Shown piece by piece: positions 46,258 through 56,538 of a stretch of DNA of 64,000 nucleotides. The notes beneath the pieces are model-generated. The model was not told where the DNA came from, ran no database searches, and saw nothing but the letters and a program-made list of their open reading frames with translations. Source of the stretch: Raphanus sativus. Lineage: Eukaryota; Streptophyta; Magnoliopsida; Brassicales; Brassicaceae. Within the stretch, counting starts at the first letter, position 1. Every line of letters begins with the position of its first letter. Both the position numbers and the translations under genes were made by a program. Where the stretch lies: NCBI RefSeq assembly GCF_000801105.2, contig NC_079514.1, positions 22,360,293 through 22,424,292 on the forward strand, in the 5' to 3' direction.

Positions 46258-47730
46258 TGGTTGAAAACTGCTTGTAACCCGGAAACAAGATATTCTTCTT
46301 CTCCATCCACCGATTCAAAATGGGCAGTGGTTGTGCACGGTCTTCTGCTTTTGCACTGTAGAAGTCAAGCAGTGGAGTGTCTTTGTCCTGCCATCTCACA
46401 AACTCTCTTTTCCAGGTAGACAAAAATTCCCTTTGGAAGCACAACCAGTGGCTTAGCCTAAGGATACTTTGCAAGGAAGCTCTGCATGAAACTGATGATC
46501 ATGAAGGTTCTTCCGGAACCCGGAGCACGAGCCACGATACAACCCCCTGGGGTGGAGCACAGCCCACAACCCAAATGAGCTACACGATGAGGCTTCATCT
46601 TGCTAGCATGCGTCGGATGAGCAGGTAGCCCACCTATCATCCGCCCTTCTGCAGATAACTTAATCTCAAAATCTGGTCCCCAAACTTTTTAATCCGAGAT
46701 TCGGAAGCATATGATCTCGTGCTCCTTTTCGCTTTACTGAAGTTCACCTCAACAATATCTAAGATGCTTTTGTCAATAACTCCGCGGACACGGCAACATA
46801 ACCCATGTCGTCCTTTAGTATGAAGGGGTGCGCGCAGTCTTCCACTTCATCGGTCTTTGATTCATTGCGTGAGGTCTCTGCATCCTTGGAACACACTATT
46901 GACATGGCCATTTCATTTCCAGATATTACCAAGATCCTCATCTGCTGCTTCAGACTCATTACCACTTGCATCATCCTCAACGCCCCCATAGACACCCTTA
47001 TCGTTGACCACACCATTTCCAATGGCATGAACTTTTTCTCTCCTTGTTTGTCCCACGCAGACATCTCTGCCAATGACCATACCGTTTTACATAGCAAGGA
47101 GGTTGCCTCTGCTACTTTGTCCCTCCACCAACCAGTAATGGACAAGCCATCTCCCGTCCCCTCCCCAAAAGCGGACTGCGGCGTCACAGGCACCACGTCG
47201 CCTTGACCCTTCTGATGCTGCACAAGACTTGACTGAAACGGACACTTAGGCTTCTCGACAGCATCTTCATCATCATCAGCAGAATCAAGAATAACAATCT
47301 CAGTGGAAGGGACCACAAAGAGAGCCTTCTTCGAACCATCATCATCACCCCATCGCCATCCAAGTCAATCACACAATCCAGAGCCAGCTGACTCTCCAAA
47401 CTCATAAGCTCTCCTTGACCGTCCTCTGTTGCTGCTGCTGCCGCTACTGCTCCTGCTCCCAACACAGCATGGGCAAGCGATGGATACAACCAGATGCAAC
47501 GCTTCACCCGCTCCATCCTCAGGTTAGCCACCTCTTCCAATTCCTTAGTAACGTTCCCGAACTTACCACCGTCTAGAGCCTCAGCATGTTGCTGACGGCA
47601 AGGGTTGAGAAAAGTTGGTGTCTTTAGATGGGTTCCTGTGCCGCTTTGCCTCGGAGGAGCCGAGAGAGAGTCCATCCTCCTCTTGCTTCCTGATGCGGTG
47701 CCCTTTAAGGGGAGGTTGGGGAATCTCCAT
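46258..47730 (-). pseudogene. Captured DRD1/CHR35-like SNF2 chromatin remodeller fragment
   Basis: Minus-strand pieces in changing frames follow one protein. They are: 'MEIPQPPLKGHRIRKQEEDG' (47730); 'QQHAEALDGGKFGNVTKELE'; 'VVPSTEIVILDSADDDED' and 'FQSSLVQHQKGQGDVVPVTP'; '[14 protein letters not shown]' and 'HPFILKDDMGYV'; 'VIDKSILDIVEVNFSKAKRS' and '[14 protein letters not shown]'; '[18 protein letters not shown]'; Walker A-like '[20 protein letters not shown]'; '[20 protein letters not shown]' and '[19 protein letters not shown]' (ends about 46258). This matches, as far as I recall, DRD1 of the DRD1-CLSY family, which supports Pol V transcription in RNA-directed DNA methylation. Only the N-terminal part to just past the first ATPase motif is present. 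Frame changes occur near 47615, 47350, 46930, 46795, 46690 and 46430, and a stop near 46457. No intron-like gaps are obvious, which hints at capture from RNA. A CLSY paralogue is the main alternative. Confidence 0.75.
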
Positions 47731-48085
47731 GAAGGAGACAGAAATCACTAACTGAGATGATACCACGCCATGGTTACAATTCCTGCTTTCGGACACGTCC
47801 TTTCTTCCCGTTTTCGATGATTCCAAACTAAACCCAAACTCCCAAAAATGAGTTATACTCATCCTACTCCTCCATTCCTTATAACCCAAACTTTAACTTC
47901 TACTCGATTATCCTAAAACCAACGAATAAATTCATTAATGAAATGGAGTAGGATTACAATAAATCGGAAAGCTCAAGGCATCTGCACAAACACAGGCTGC
48001 CCAAAGAAAGAAAGAAACACCAAAGCCAGCAACAAATAAATAAATCTGCCAAACAAAACTCGCATCCTACTTCCGAAAAAGGGTC
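47731..48085 (-). other. Spacer between gag-like ORF and captured fragment
   Basis: About 350 bp with no supported gene. It may contain the 5' untranslated part of the captured host transcript, since the frame upstream of 47730 has no further family match. The junction with element sequence is not visible to me. Confidence 0.3.
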
Positions 48086-49186
48086 CTACTCACTCAGCCA
48101 ACCACCACGCGGAGAGTCGCCGATAGTTTCGGTTCCAGGGCCCGCCGTGCCGCCGCACGCCACCCTAGCCTTCGGGTTTCCGTTCTTCTTCCGGGGATGC
48201 TGATGCTCGACGGCGAACCCCCTCCCTTTAATCTTATCCTCTGCAGCTACTGCTTGACTTGCCATCCTCCTCACAAGAGCAAACTCCAGAGGCTCTAGAG
48301 CTGCCCCGAGTTTGTCGTGAATCTCTCTGCGTAGTCCGGCCTTGAACAACCTACGCCACTCCTCTGCAGGCTTGGGCTGACAATGCCTGGCGGTATCCAA
48401 AAACTCCCACAAGTAGTCCCTCACTTTGTTTGACTTCTGCGCAGCCTGAACCCGTACGTCGCAGTCGCAATCGTCCTGATCTGAAGAAGGCTTCTGTGGG
48501 CGCCCCCGTTTCTTCTTGGGTGCTTCCCCACCAGATGCCTTGGGGTTCCCATCGCCCTCCTTCGGTTTCCCGTGCCCAGGTTTCCTGGCTTCAATCTCCC
48601 CTTCTGCTTCTTTTGCTAATCCAGCCATACACTGCACCAAGGCGAACTCCAGAGGCTCTAAGACTCCCTTCACCTTGTCCTGAATCTTCTTACGCAGTCC
48701 TCGCTTGTACCATTTGCACCACATTTCTGTGCTTTTCGGCTTACACAGCTTGGCTTGGTTGATGAAGTCCACAGTGTAGCCAGCAACAGATCGATCCTCC
48801 TGCTTATTCCGGAATAGTGTCTTGCACCGGCATTTACCTGCGATGGATCTCGGAGGCTCTCGGGCTACCCCTGATGCCTTGCTTGGCCGGCCCCGCTTCC
48901 TCGGAAGGTCCTCATCGAGAGCGAGTTGGAACATAGCACAACCCTGGAGTACACGCTCCTCCATAACCATCTTCAGAAAGTGTGGCATTGTCACTATGCG
49001 TCCCACAGTCTGCTCGAAAGGGTACCCGAATGGAAACTCTCTGAACTGTTCCTCTGGATCTGGAAACGTAGGCAGCACCCAGTTTCCCTCTGCGTCACGG
49101 TGCCGCTTCCGGGCGTGCTCCCGTGTGCCCACCGGCTCGTAGTGCAAACCCGGCATCCTCCACTCGTAGTGATCAAGCGGAAACAT
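48086..49186 (-). CDS. Gag-like protein with two AT-hook/gag modules
   Basis: An open frame with no stop, 366 codons from MFPLDHYEWRMPGLHYEP (49186) to 'SPRGGWLSE'. A longer reading from 49258 is possible, but 'ttttactgcag|gATG' directly before 49186 looks like a 3' splice site, so a leader intron and this start are likelier. After an N-terminal part there are two repeats. Each has an AT-hook ('RKRGRPSK', 'KKRGRPQK'), a Cys pair ('CRCKTLF', 'CDCDVR') and a ~60-residue helical segment ('DFINQAKLCKPKSTEMWCKW', 'EFLDTARHCQPKPAEEWRRL', both ending 'LEPLEFALV..MA'). The helical parts resemble the C-terminal half of retrotransposon gag. Zinc knuckle and enzymes are absent. It is likely the structural protein of the non-autonomous element. 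AT-hooks in such a protein are unusual. Confidence 0.7.
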   Translation of the reverse strand: MFPLDHYEWRMPGLHYEPVGTREHARKRHRDAEGNWVLPTFPDPEEQFREFPFGYPFEQTVGRIVTMPHFLKMVMEERVLQGCAMFQLALDEDLPRKRGRPSKASGVAREPPRSIAGKCRCKTLFRNKQEDRSVAGYTVDFINQAKLCKPKSTEMWCKWYKRGLRKKIQDKVKGVLEPLEFALVQCMAGLAKEAEGEIEARKPGHGKPKEGDGNPKASGGEAPKKKRGRPQKPSSDQDDCDCDVRVQAAQKSNKVRDYLWEFLDTARHCQPKPAEEWRRLFKAGLRREIHDKLGAALEPLEFALVRRMASQAVAAEDKIKGRGFAVEHQHPRKKNGNPKARVACGGTAGPGTETIGDSPRGGWLSE

Positions 49187-49371
49187 CCTGCAGTAAAAGA
49201 AAACGATCAGAACCATAATAGAAGCATAGATATAGTGGGTGGTGTTTGAAAACATCACACAACTTCCTCAAACATCAAAACTTTCGAAAACTCTTTTCTT
49301 TTTAAAACAAGGTTTTGAAAAACTTTGGAAATGCCGACCCCTTAGGATAGCACTAAGGGATCTTAACCCCC

Positions 49372-49383
49372 GCTCTGATACCA
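49372..49383 (-). promoter_or_regulatory. Primer binding site (tRNA-iMet)
   Basis: TGGTATCAGAGC on minus, two bases from the 5' LTR end, followed by GGGGGTTAAG. It complements initiator-Met tRNA. Confidence 0.88.
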
Positions 49384-49385
49384 GT

Positions 49386-51027
49386 TGTAGCATCCGTATC
49401 CCCCGGGGATCGACCGGGGTTATCGGTAGGGAGCTATAGACACGCGTATGACCTTATAGGCAATCCGCCGTGTCAGTTACTGGTCCCATGAGTCGACGAT
49501 CGCATTGCTTTCTTTGAAATTCCGATCCACCCGTATCCATACACTTCTACTTACAGTCCTGCGCACAGGGAAAAGGAAAGGGAGGGTCTGAGTATTGGGT
49601 TACTCAGTGAAGTGACTCTAGACCAGCCTGCCCGCAAGACACTCTACACTACTCTATGCGGGAACCAGGACTGACTAGCCACTACAGTCATCAAGGCAAC
49701 ATAAAGCATTCCATAACACATCATTTCTAGCCACCTAGCGAGCAGTCAATACATTAAACTCAGACACTGCTACAAATCAATCAATAATAGATAAGACCGA
49801 CTCGACAAACACAACCGACTCAACTTCAAGAAAAGGACCTATGACCGTTTACGGATGTCCCTACGCGTTCCGGTCTATCCTGGGCGGCGCCTCTTTCGAG
49901 CATCCGTCCCGCCCAGCTTCCTAGAGGCTACCCGGATTGCAGCACGTTGGCCCTCTGGCTCTGTCTGCCCCCCCGGCCATTCATAGCCTTACACAGCCCT
50001 TCTCGGCTTGACTCGATCCTATGGCGCCACTACACTTGCTTATTTATATCCCGTCCTCGCGCGGTTCCTTTCACATCACCACACATCGCACCCTAGACTC
50101 TAGACGCCCACCCGTTCTCGGTGGTCCAAGCAGGACTACAAACAAGATCATTGACACTTCTTCCACATTCTCATTCTCATTCACATTCACTTACTCATAC
50201 TTACACTTCCTCTTTCACTTACTCCATCACTTACACATAGACTCATAGTCATACTCATACTCAAGACGCCACCCGTTATCGGTGTCCCACACAAGTCACT
50301 TAGCACAAGATTAATATGAACAACCAATCGACAAGATGCTAAGAGAAATCTCTATCAACACATGGGACCAAACAACACATAAGGAATCATCATATTTTAT
50401 CCACATCAACACAAGGCAGTCCATTAATGTCCCTTTTAAACAGTATGAGAGTTCTTATGCAACATGGTTCATGCATCTAACAGCCTAGATTCATCATGAA
50501 CTAACACCCTAACTTTCACACAAGAGCTAATCAACCCTAGATCCAACAAGATTAATATAAAGGACTTGAGAGAAACTGGGTTCAGATCACCTCACCTTAA
50601 CCTAGATCTGGACACAAGAGCGAGAGAAGATGAGATCTGAACCACCCGACTGATCAGCTACACCACCACCACGCTACCTCAACACACGGCGATCACCACC
50701 CCCAACCACCACCAATCCGCCGCCGACAAGGAGAGAGAGGGAGAGATCGGACGCCGAGGAGAGAGAGAAGAAGAAGAAGAGAGAGACGCGCGGGAGAGAG
50801 GAGAGAAGAGATGGCGGCGCAGGAGAGAAGACTTGACGGATAGGGTTTCCAGTTCTCCGGGAATCTCTGCAGAGCTCCGCTTCAGTTTTGTGAATAGGAC
50901 AAAAGGAGGTGGCTGTAGTCCTTTTTATAAGGATGGGGAGGAGAGACCTAGGTTTTCTAGTCAATCGGGCCGTAGGGAAGCCCGATCCCATTAGAAAAAA
51001 TATTGGGTCCGGAATAGGGATGTTACA
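49386..51027 (-). repeat. 5' LTR of the gene-capturing element
   Basis: 1642 bp, nearly identical to 44211-45848. It differs by scattered substitutions (for example ccgtatccc against ccctatccc at the edge) and an extra 'cccccaaccaccacc'-type insertion near 50700. Transcription would start here on minus. Confidence 0.92.
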
Positions 51028-51383
51028 ATGTTGGCGTTGGAGAAAATGCAAGATAATCACTGAATGCCGAACAAACTCTACAGTAACGGTCTTAACTCAT
51101 GAATCAGTTTTTTTCCATGCAAAGTATGAGTAAAGCTTTTAAATGTCTAGTGTTAGCTTATTTGTGTGTACTTTTTTTTTCTTTATTTGTGTATACACTT
51201 GGTTTGATTAACTCTGCAATCATGAAAGAATATGTTCGGTGCTCTTTGGATTTTTTTTTCCTTTTTCTTAACAAAGTTGTGCTTTTTCGATTGTTGTAGA
51301 AAGATGCGCAGAGAGTTTAAGTGTTCCAATCACCAATGCGCAGAACTACTTTAATAATGATATCTGTTTCAAAAAGAATCTAT

Positions 51384-51399
51384 TACTCCCTCCGTTTTA
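51384..51399 (+). mobile_element. Stowaway-like MITE terminus, one end only
   Basis: ta-CTCCCTCCGTTTTATT matches the well-known Stowaway (Tc1/mariner) terminal repeat next to a TA. The opposite end is not found nearby; the adjacent poly(T)-headed retroelement begins at 51403 and probably replaced or split it. Confidence 0.5.
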
Positions 51400-51402
51400 T
51401 TA

Positions 51403-52440
51403 ATTTTTTTTTTGAATGAATGTTAAATTTTATTCATCAAAAAGTCTTTTTCCAACATGTATAGACCATATTAAAAAAACCTTAAAAACAGATTCCAAAC
51501 TTTATAAAGGCAATATCTACACTCTTGTGCTAAACCAAAACTGGAGTGCTCCTTCCATTCCCTTAACTCCTTTCCTTCTCAACAAACTCAATTTGTTTCT
51601 CACTCCTTTATCAATAAGCTTCTTTACTACAGCAATAGTGTTGTGGGCAAGATCTCAATCTGGCCGGATGGTCAGATTAGAGAGAGAGAGGGCGGTCGGA
51701 TGGAGAGTAGAATGGTTTTTGGTTTGTACCTGAAACAAAGAGAGATTTTTATGAGTTTTCTTATGAGTTTAAAAGAAAGAACAGAAAGTAAACTAATAAG
51801 AAAATGAAGAACAGAACCAATATGATTTTTATGGGATTTTCAGATGCAGATTAAATGATATGAAAACTGAAACAAAATTAAATAAAAATCAAGAACAAGG
51901 ATAGAAAGATGGTGGATGGATTCAAGTTGCTGGACTGAAGTCTCTCTCAACAAGAACAGTGGATGGGAGATGGATAGATGTGGGATTTGCTTGCTGGACT
52001 GAAGTCTCTCTCAAACTAAATCGATGGGTGATGAATCGCTACAAGCTTGGTGGTGGGATCTTGATAAGATTCTGGCTGCTTCTAGCTAATTCTCTCACCA
52101 AGAAGACTTAGGGTTTATTTGCTCTTGCAAACTAAAAAACTTTCATAAAAGACTAAGGCTCAAAATTGCCATTGTCAAGGGTTTATAAAGGCCACCCTTA
52201 ATGAAATCTCAAAGATAAAAAAAAGGCCTAAACAAAAGGGCCAACTCTTAAACAAATAAAAAGGCTGACAATTTTCCAAAGTCTTAACCAAAATAAAATT
52301 AAATAAAAACAGTAAACCGGTTGCGGTTTGAGATACCTTGACCAAAGCTCATAGTATGCTTGCATGTTGCCTCGTTAAAAACTTATAAGGAAAATCCAGT
52401 GGGACAAAACCTGATGAACGAAAAAGAGTACAACACATAC
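51403..52440 (-). mobile_element. Poly(A)-tailed retroelement related to the unit at 10.4 kb
   Basis: It starts (plus) with a T run and gaatgaatgttaaattttat, the same tail-side block as the 284-bp retroposon at 10389-10672. It ends with 'gcctcgttaaaaacttataa', 'ggaaaatccagtgggacaaa' and 'acgaaaaagagta', which correspond to the other end of that unit. No protein domain is visible. A short repeat 'ttgctggactgaagtctctc' occurs at 51927 and 51989. I found no target duplication, so the outer borders are approximate. Confidence 0.5.
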
Positions 52441-52459
52441 TACTTCCTCTGGTGGTTGG

Positions 52460-53370
52460 CTAGATCTCTGAACCGGAAGCAAATTGGTTGGATGGATTGA
52501 GGATTGATTCTGAACCGAGGTCGAATGTGAAAATGATCAGGCCGGTTCGGTTATAGACGATGGAAGAGAACTGAATCGGACCGGGCTGGTCTTGAACCTC
52601 TTTGGAGCCGGTCGGATCTTCAATCTTTAATCCGGACATCTCTTGGATCAATAGCTGTTTGAGGCCTTGATCAATCATCTCTGACAGCCTTGGTAAAACC
52701 ATTTCTTAAGTTCCTCGCACCTGACCTGGTAGTCGGACCCTTGTGAACTTGGGGAACCTCAGCTTGGGTGACCACAACTCCTTGGCTTCTTCCGGGTTAA
52801 CTCTATATGCGGCTCGGTTCGGTAAGGGCGCCCCGGGTACAAGATCTATCTGATGTTCTATGCCACGAATAGGAGGTAAACCGGCTGGTATCTCAACAGG
52901 GAAGACGTCCTGGTACTTGTCCATAAGGACTTGCACCTCAGCTGGTACGTCTTGGACATCAAAACCTGCAAAACAACCTTCCTTAAAGATCATTAGTAGC
53001 ACCGGCGTTTCATGATGTAAAGATTTAAGCACTTGACCAGAAGTAATATAAAGGTTAGTCTTACTTACCTTGCTGGCCTGGTCCATTGCCTTTTGCATGT
53101 CATGAACCTCTTGTGGACTGAGTGGTGCTAACCTATGCTTCTTGTTGTTGTGGTTGAAGCTGTAGATGTTGGTCCGGCCATGATGGATGGTCTCCTTATC
53201 AAATTGCCACGGCCTCCCTAAGAGTATATGGCCGGCTTGCATGAGGACTACATCACACTTCACCTGGTCGTGGTACTTACCAATACTAAAAGACACAACA
53301 GCTTCTTCGGCTATTTTAAGCTCGGTCTCATCATTAAGCCACTTGAGGCTGAATGGTCGAGGGTGGGGAG
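52460..53370 (-). pseudogene. Old Ty3-gypsy pol, part downstream of the nested insertion
   Basis: 53370-52706 on minus continues the gypsy polyprotein: protease remainder 'RPFSLKWLNDETELKIAEEA' and 'AGHILLGRPWQFD', then the RT entry 'YQDVFPVEIPAGLPPIRGIE' and 'HQIDLVPGAPLPNRAAYRV'. The frame then derails ('WSPKLRFPKF') and stops at 52706. RT core, RNase H and integrase are missing. The next frame, 52702-52460 (MVLPRLSEMIDQGLKQLL), may be the pol C-terminal tail brought close by a deletion, but I cannot prove that. Confidence 0.8.
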
Positions 53371-55351
53371 TGTAACACCCCCAAACCGTCCTAGGCATCG
53401 GTCAAACCACCGACCAACAATCAAACAAGAACATGACCGACGGAGCGACCAACACTAAGGGTTGGAGGTGAAAGGTCAACCGGCCAGCCAATAATAAAAC
53501 AAGAACATGACTGACCGTCCAACCCAACACCATGGTCCGGAAGCGCTACATGACGAGCTAGGGACGATCCAGTCAGTGCCACAGAATTTACTCTGCAACT
53601 TAGACCAGTTCATCCACTAACACATCCCGCTAACTCAAGGCATAAGGCTTTGCAACCCGTACCCGAAGTTAACGTTTTCCGTTAGATCGAGGCCTAAGGC
53701 TTTTCAACCCGTACCAAGAGCTAACGTTGTGTTGGTTCGGACTAAACCAATATCATATTGGACCCGTTCAATTTTAAATAAATTCTAAGTCTTTTAAGAA
53801 TATTTGCAATATTTTTGGGATCCCAAACCCGAATAAAACGCAACGGAAAAGTTATGTTTAAGAATCAAACCGTAGCACAATGCACTGCAAATCTACTCCG
53901 GCGGCCTACGTATCCAATCTTCTACAACCTAAACTCCTGCAAAAAGGACAACGAGAGTTGGGTGAGCAACCTAATGTTACCCAGTGAGCTGGCTACCTCT
54001 AACACAAATCCTAATGTAGCTAGCCCAGACAACCCAAAAACAACAAGCAATCTAGCCTAAGCGCAATAATAAAGCTTAAGGTCAATCCTTAAACCGCACC
54101 GACTAAAGTATGCTCGACCTTAATCTAAAACTAACAGCTTGGCCAAACAGCCAACTAATCGAACGGATCCCTAGCAATTCTAACAATCAAGACTCGATCT
54201 AAGTTAACACCGTATCTCGGTGCTAACACTAACTCAAGGGTTCCACAACCCTTAACACAACAATAAATAAAACTAACTCGATGCAATACTCTAACTAGAC
54301 ACCACTCAACAAAATAAAATACTCTAACCCGGGAAATGGTGATTTCGTGTTCATCCCCAATATCGGCAACATCCTAACTTCCTACCACAAAGGCCAGAAG
54401 AGAGGAACTTTCAACTGACCGCGGCCCACAGTCATTCGGGTCACCGCGCGACAGCCCACAGTCCTTCGGGTCACTGTCACATTACACCGTCGTGTAATCA
54501 CTCAGCCCTAGGCCATGATCCCGTCTCTCTGAGTCTTCCCGATCCAGCGAATAAGGGGTTTCCTTAAACCCGCTAAATACGAGGCAGCGAGGAAACACTA
54601 ATCAACCCTAGACAAGCCTAGTATGGGCGGGTTACGCACATACTGTCGGCATACACAAAATCCTATCCTAGACTCTCGACTCTATGACACTAACATCTAG
54701 TACCAGTAATCCGGCCTATATGGCGTAGGATCCCAAGTACTAACATCTAAGAATAAAAACAGCAATAACATAACTAATCAAACCAACCGGTTAGTCACTC
54801 CCTTACCAAGAGCTGACTAACCTCAAACAACAATCAATAACTCAATCAAACCGTTACCCAGATAGTTAAGCCTCATGCTATGAAACTATCTTTAAAGATA
54901 ACGGGAACCTGCACACAACCAAATAACCAAGCAAGAATAGAAAACATGATGCACCCTAGTCCTAGTCCTAGTCAGGTTATTAACTCAGTCTTAATTCCTT
55001 TCAACTCAGCTTAGCCCATGCTAAACTGAGTCCGGTTTATAAAGCAAATAACCCTAAGGACTCTATCATGCAACAGCGTGAGCATTCTACTCTATATGCA
55101 ACAACTATCCTAAGTTCCAAGTGGAACTCAAACAAACCAACTCACAGTGTTCTTGCAGCGTGCCGATCGGAGAGAGCCTAGCCAAAATCCGTCGTCAACG
55201 TCTGGAATGGACTGGTATGGACAGATAAGCACTCAGACAGAACCTCCTCTAGCTGCTGGATAATACTGCAGAACTTCTCGGCAGAGTTTCGGACCTCGAA
55301 AATACTGTAGAAGTCTCAAAACAACTCGAAATCTCTTACTTTCTTTTTCTA

Positions 55352-55390
<39 letters not shown>

Positions 55391-56538
55391 GCTTTATTTT
55401 GAAGTGATTTTGGGTCTGACTGATGAATGAAATGAGCAGGGGGGGGGGGGGGTTGGGTTTATATAGGAATGGCAAAACCATTGAAATGGTGCCATCCTTT
55501 CGCCTGTGTGTCGTCGCGCATGCTTCCGGTTGCATGTGTTGCGACACACGGGCGTCCAAATGTCACTCAGCATGACTACTTGACATACCAGATGACAGCA
55601 CCACGTCCACATGTCTCTCAGACTGGCTGGAGTGCTTGCATCGCGACACACGAGTTCCCTGGGTGTCGATTCGCATGTGCAGACTGCAGATATGGAGGCA
55701 CCTCGTGCTACGACATGTCAAGCAGTAAGGGAGAGGCTTTTGCACGCCTACACCTCCTCCTTGGGTTGAAACTCAGCTGCTCAGTGGATAAACATCACGT
55801 CCTGACCTCTCAGATCAATCCACCTCGAGCTTCCCGGTCGATTTGCGCGATTTCGGCCTTCCCGGCTTATTTTCGACCCGTGATCAATCCCGAATATTTT
55901 TCCGCTCCCGTTCTGATGCTCTGAATATTACTAATAGACTCCATAAGGATTCTGAACTTGGAGAAAAATAATTCCCGAGTCTCCGGCTTCCTCGAGAAAT
56001 AGACAATACCGAAATCAGGGTTTTCGGTCGATTTCGGGTTTTCCCGTCGTGCTTGCTTCCCGTCATGCTTGCTTCCCGTCCTGCTTAATTCCCGTCCTGC
56101 TTCCAACTTATAATGTCTCTGAAATTATATTCCGCTCATACGAAGTTTCGGGGAAAACTTAGCGGCTAAGTCACGTCATGCTTCGAAAACGTCGTGCTTC
56201 TATCCCGTCGTGCTTCCAAAAAGGTTATGCTTCCAAAACGTCCGTCTGATAAATCTAAGATTCTTCTGTAAAGAGTAGAGCAGCTTACTTCGACTCATGC
56301 TTCACTTACGATCCATTCTTGACCTTCTTGTACTTCGAAACTTCCCGATCGATCCGTATCGTCCGCGATTCGACCACAAGGTTGATGCTCGACCAATCTT
56401 CTATTTTCTCCGATCCATGTCAAGTTTTAAATGATCAAAACTCAACATTCTTCATGACTCTTTGATTCCCAAAAGCTTGGCTCCAGATCTTGACTTTTAC
56501 TCCCTCGACCATTTTATCCCTTCGGGAGGGTTATTACA
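53371..56538 (-). repeat. 3' LTR of the nested element
   Basis: 3168 bp. It includes a (TC)n tract at 55354-55389 and a 14-base G run at 55439-55452, both longer than in the partner LTR, and a 'cgtcgtgcttcc' repeat block at about 56040-56245. Confidence 0.93.
56040..56245. repeat. Degenerate 'cccgtcgtgcttgcttc' tandem repeat in the LTR
   Basis: About eight variants of 'ccgtc[g/a/c]tgcttgcttc' or 'cgtcgtgcttccaaaa' in two clusters, 56043-56103 and 56173-56245. The same block is in the other LTR at about 61848-62045. It may bear on transcription of the element. Confidence 0.65.

Larger units (their letters stand above)
44211..51027 (-). mobile_element. Non-autonomous LTR retrotransposon carrying a host gene fragment
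   Basis: LTRs at 44211-45848 and 49386-51027 are flanked by the 5-bp duplication atgtt (44206-44210 and 51028-51032), so this is one complete insertion. The primer site TGGTATCAGAGC lies next to the right LTR and the polypurine aagtgggggagt next to the left, so it reads on minus. The 3.5-kb inside holds a gag-like ORF and then about 1.5 kb of a DRD1/CHR35-like host gene. There is no protease, integrase or RT, so mobilisation must have been in trans. LTRs differ at perhaps 20-30 positions by eye plus one indel near 50698, which suggests a young element. Ends and the pol-end relic point to a Ty3-gypsy chromovirus parent. Confidence 0.93.

Noticed and set aside
46805..47206. 133-codon plus-strand frame inside the captured fragment
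   Set aside because: Antisense shadow of the DRD1-like coding strand with no motif of its own.
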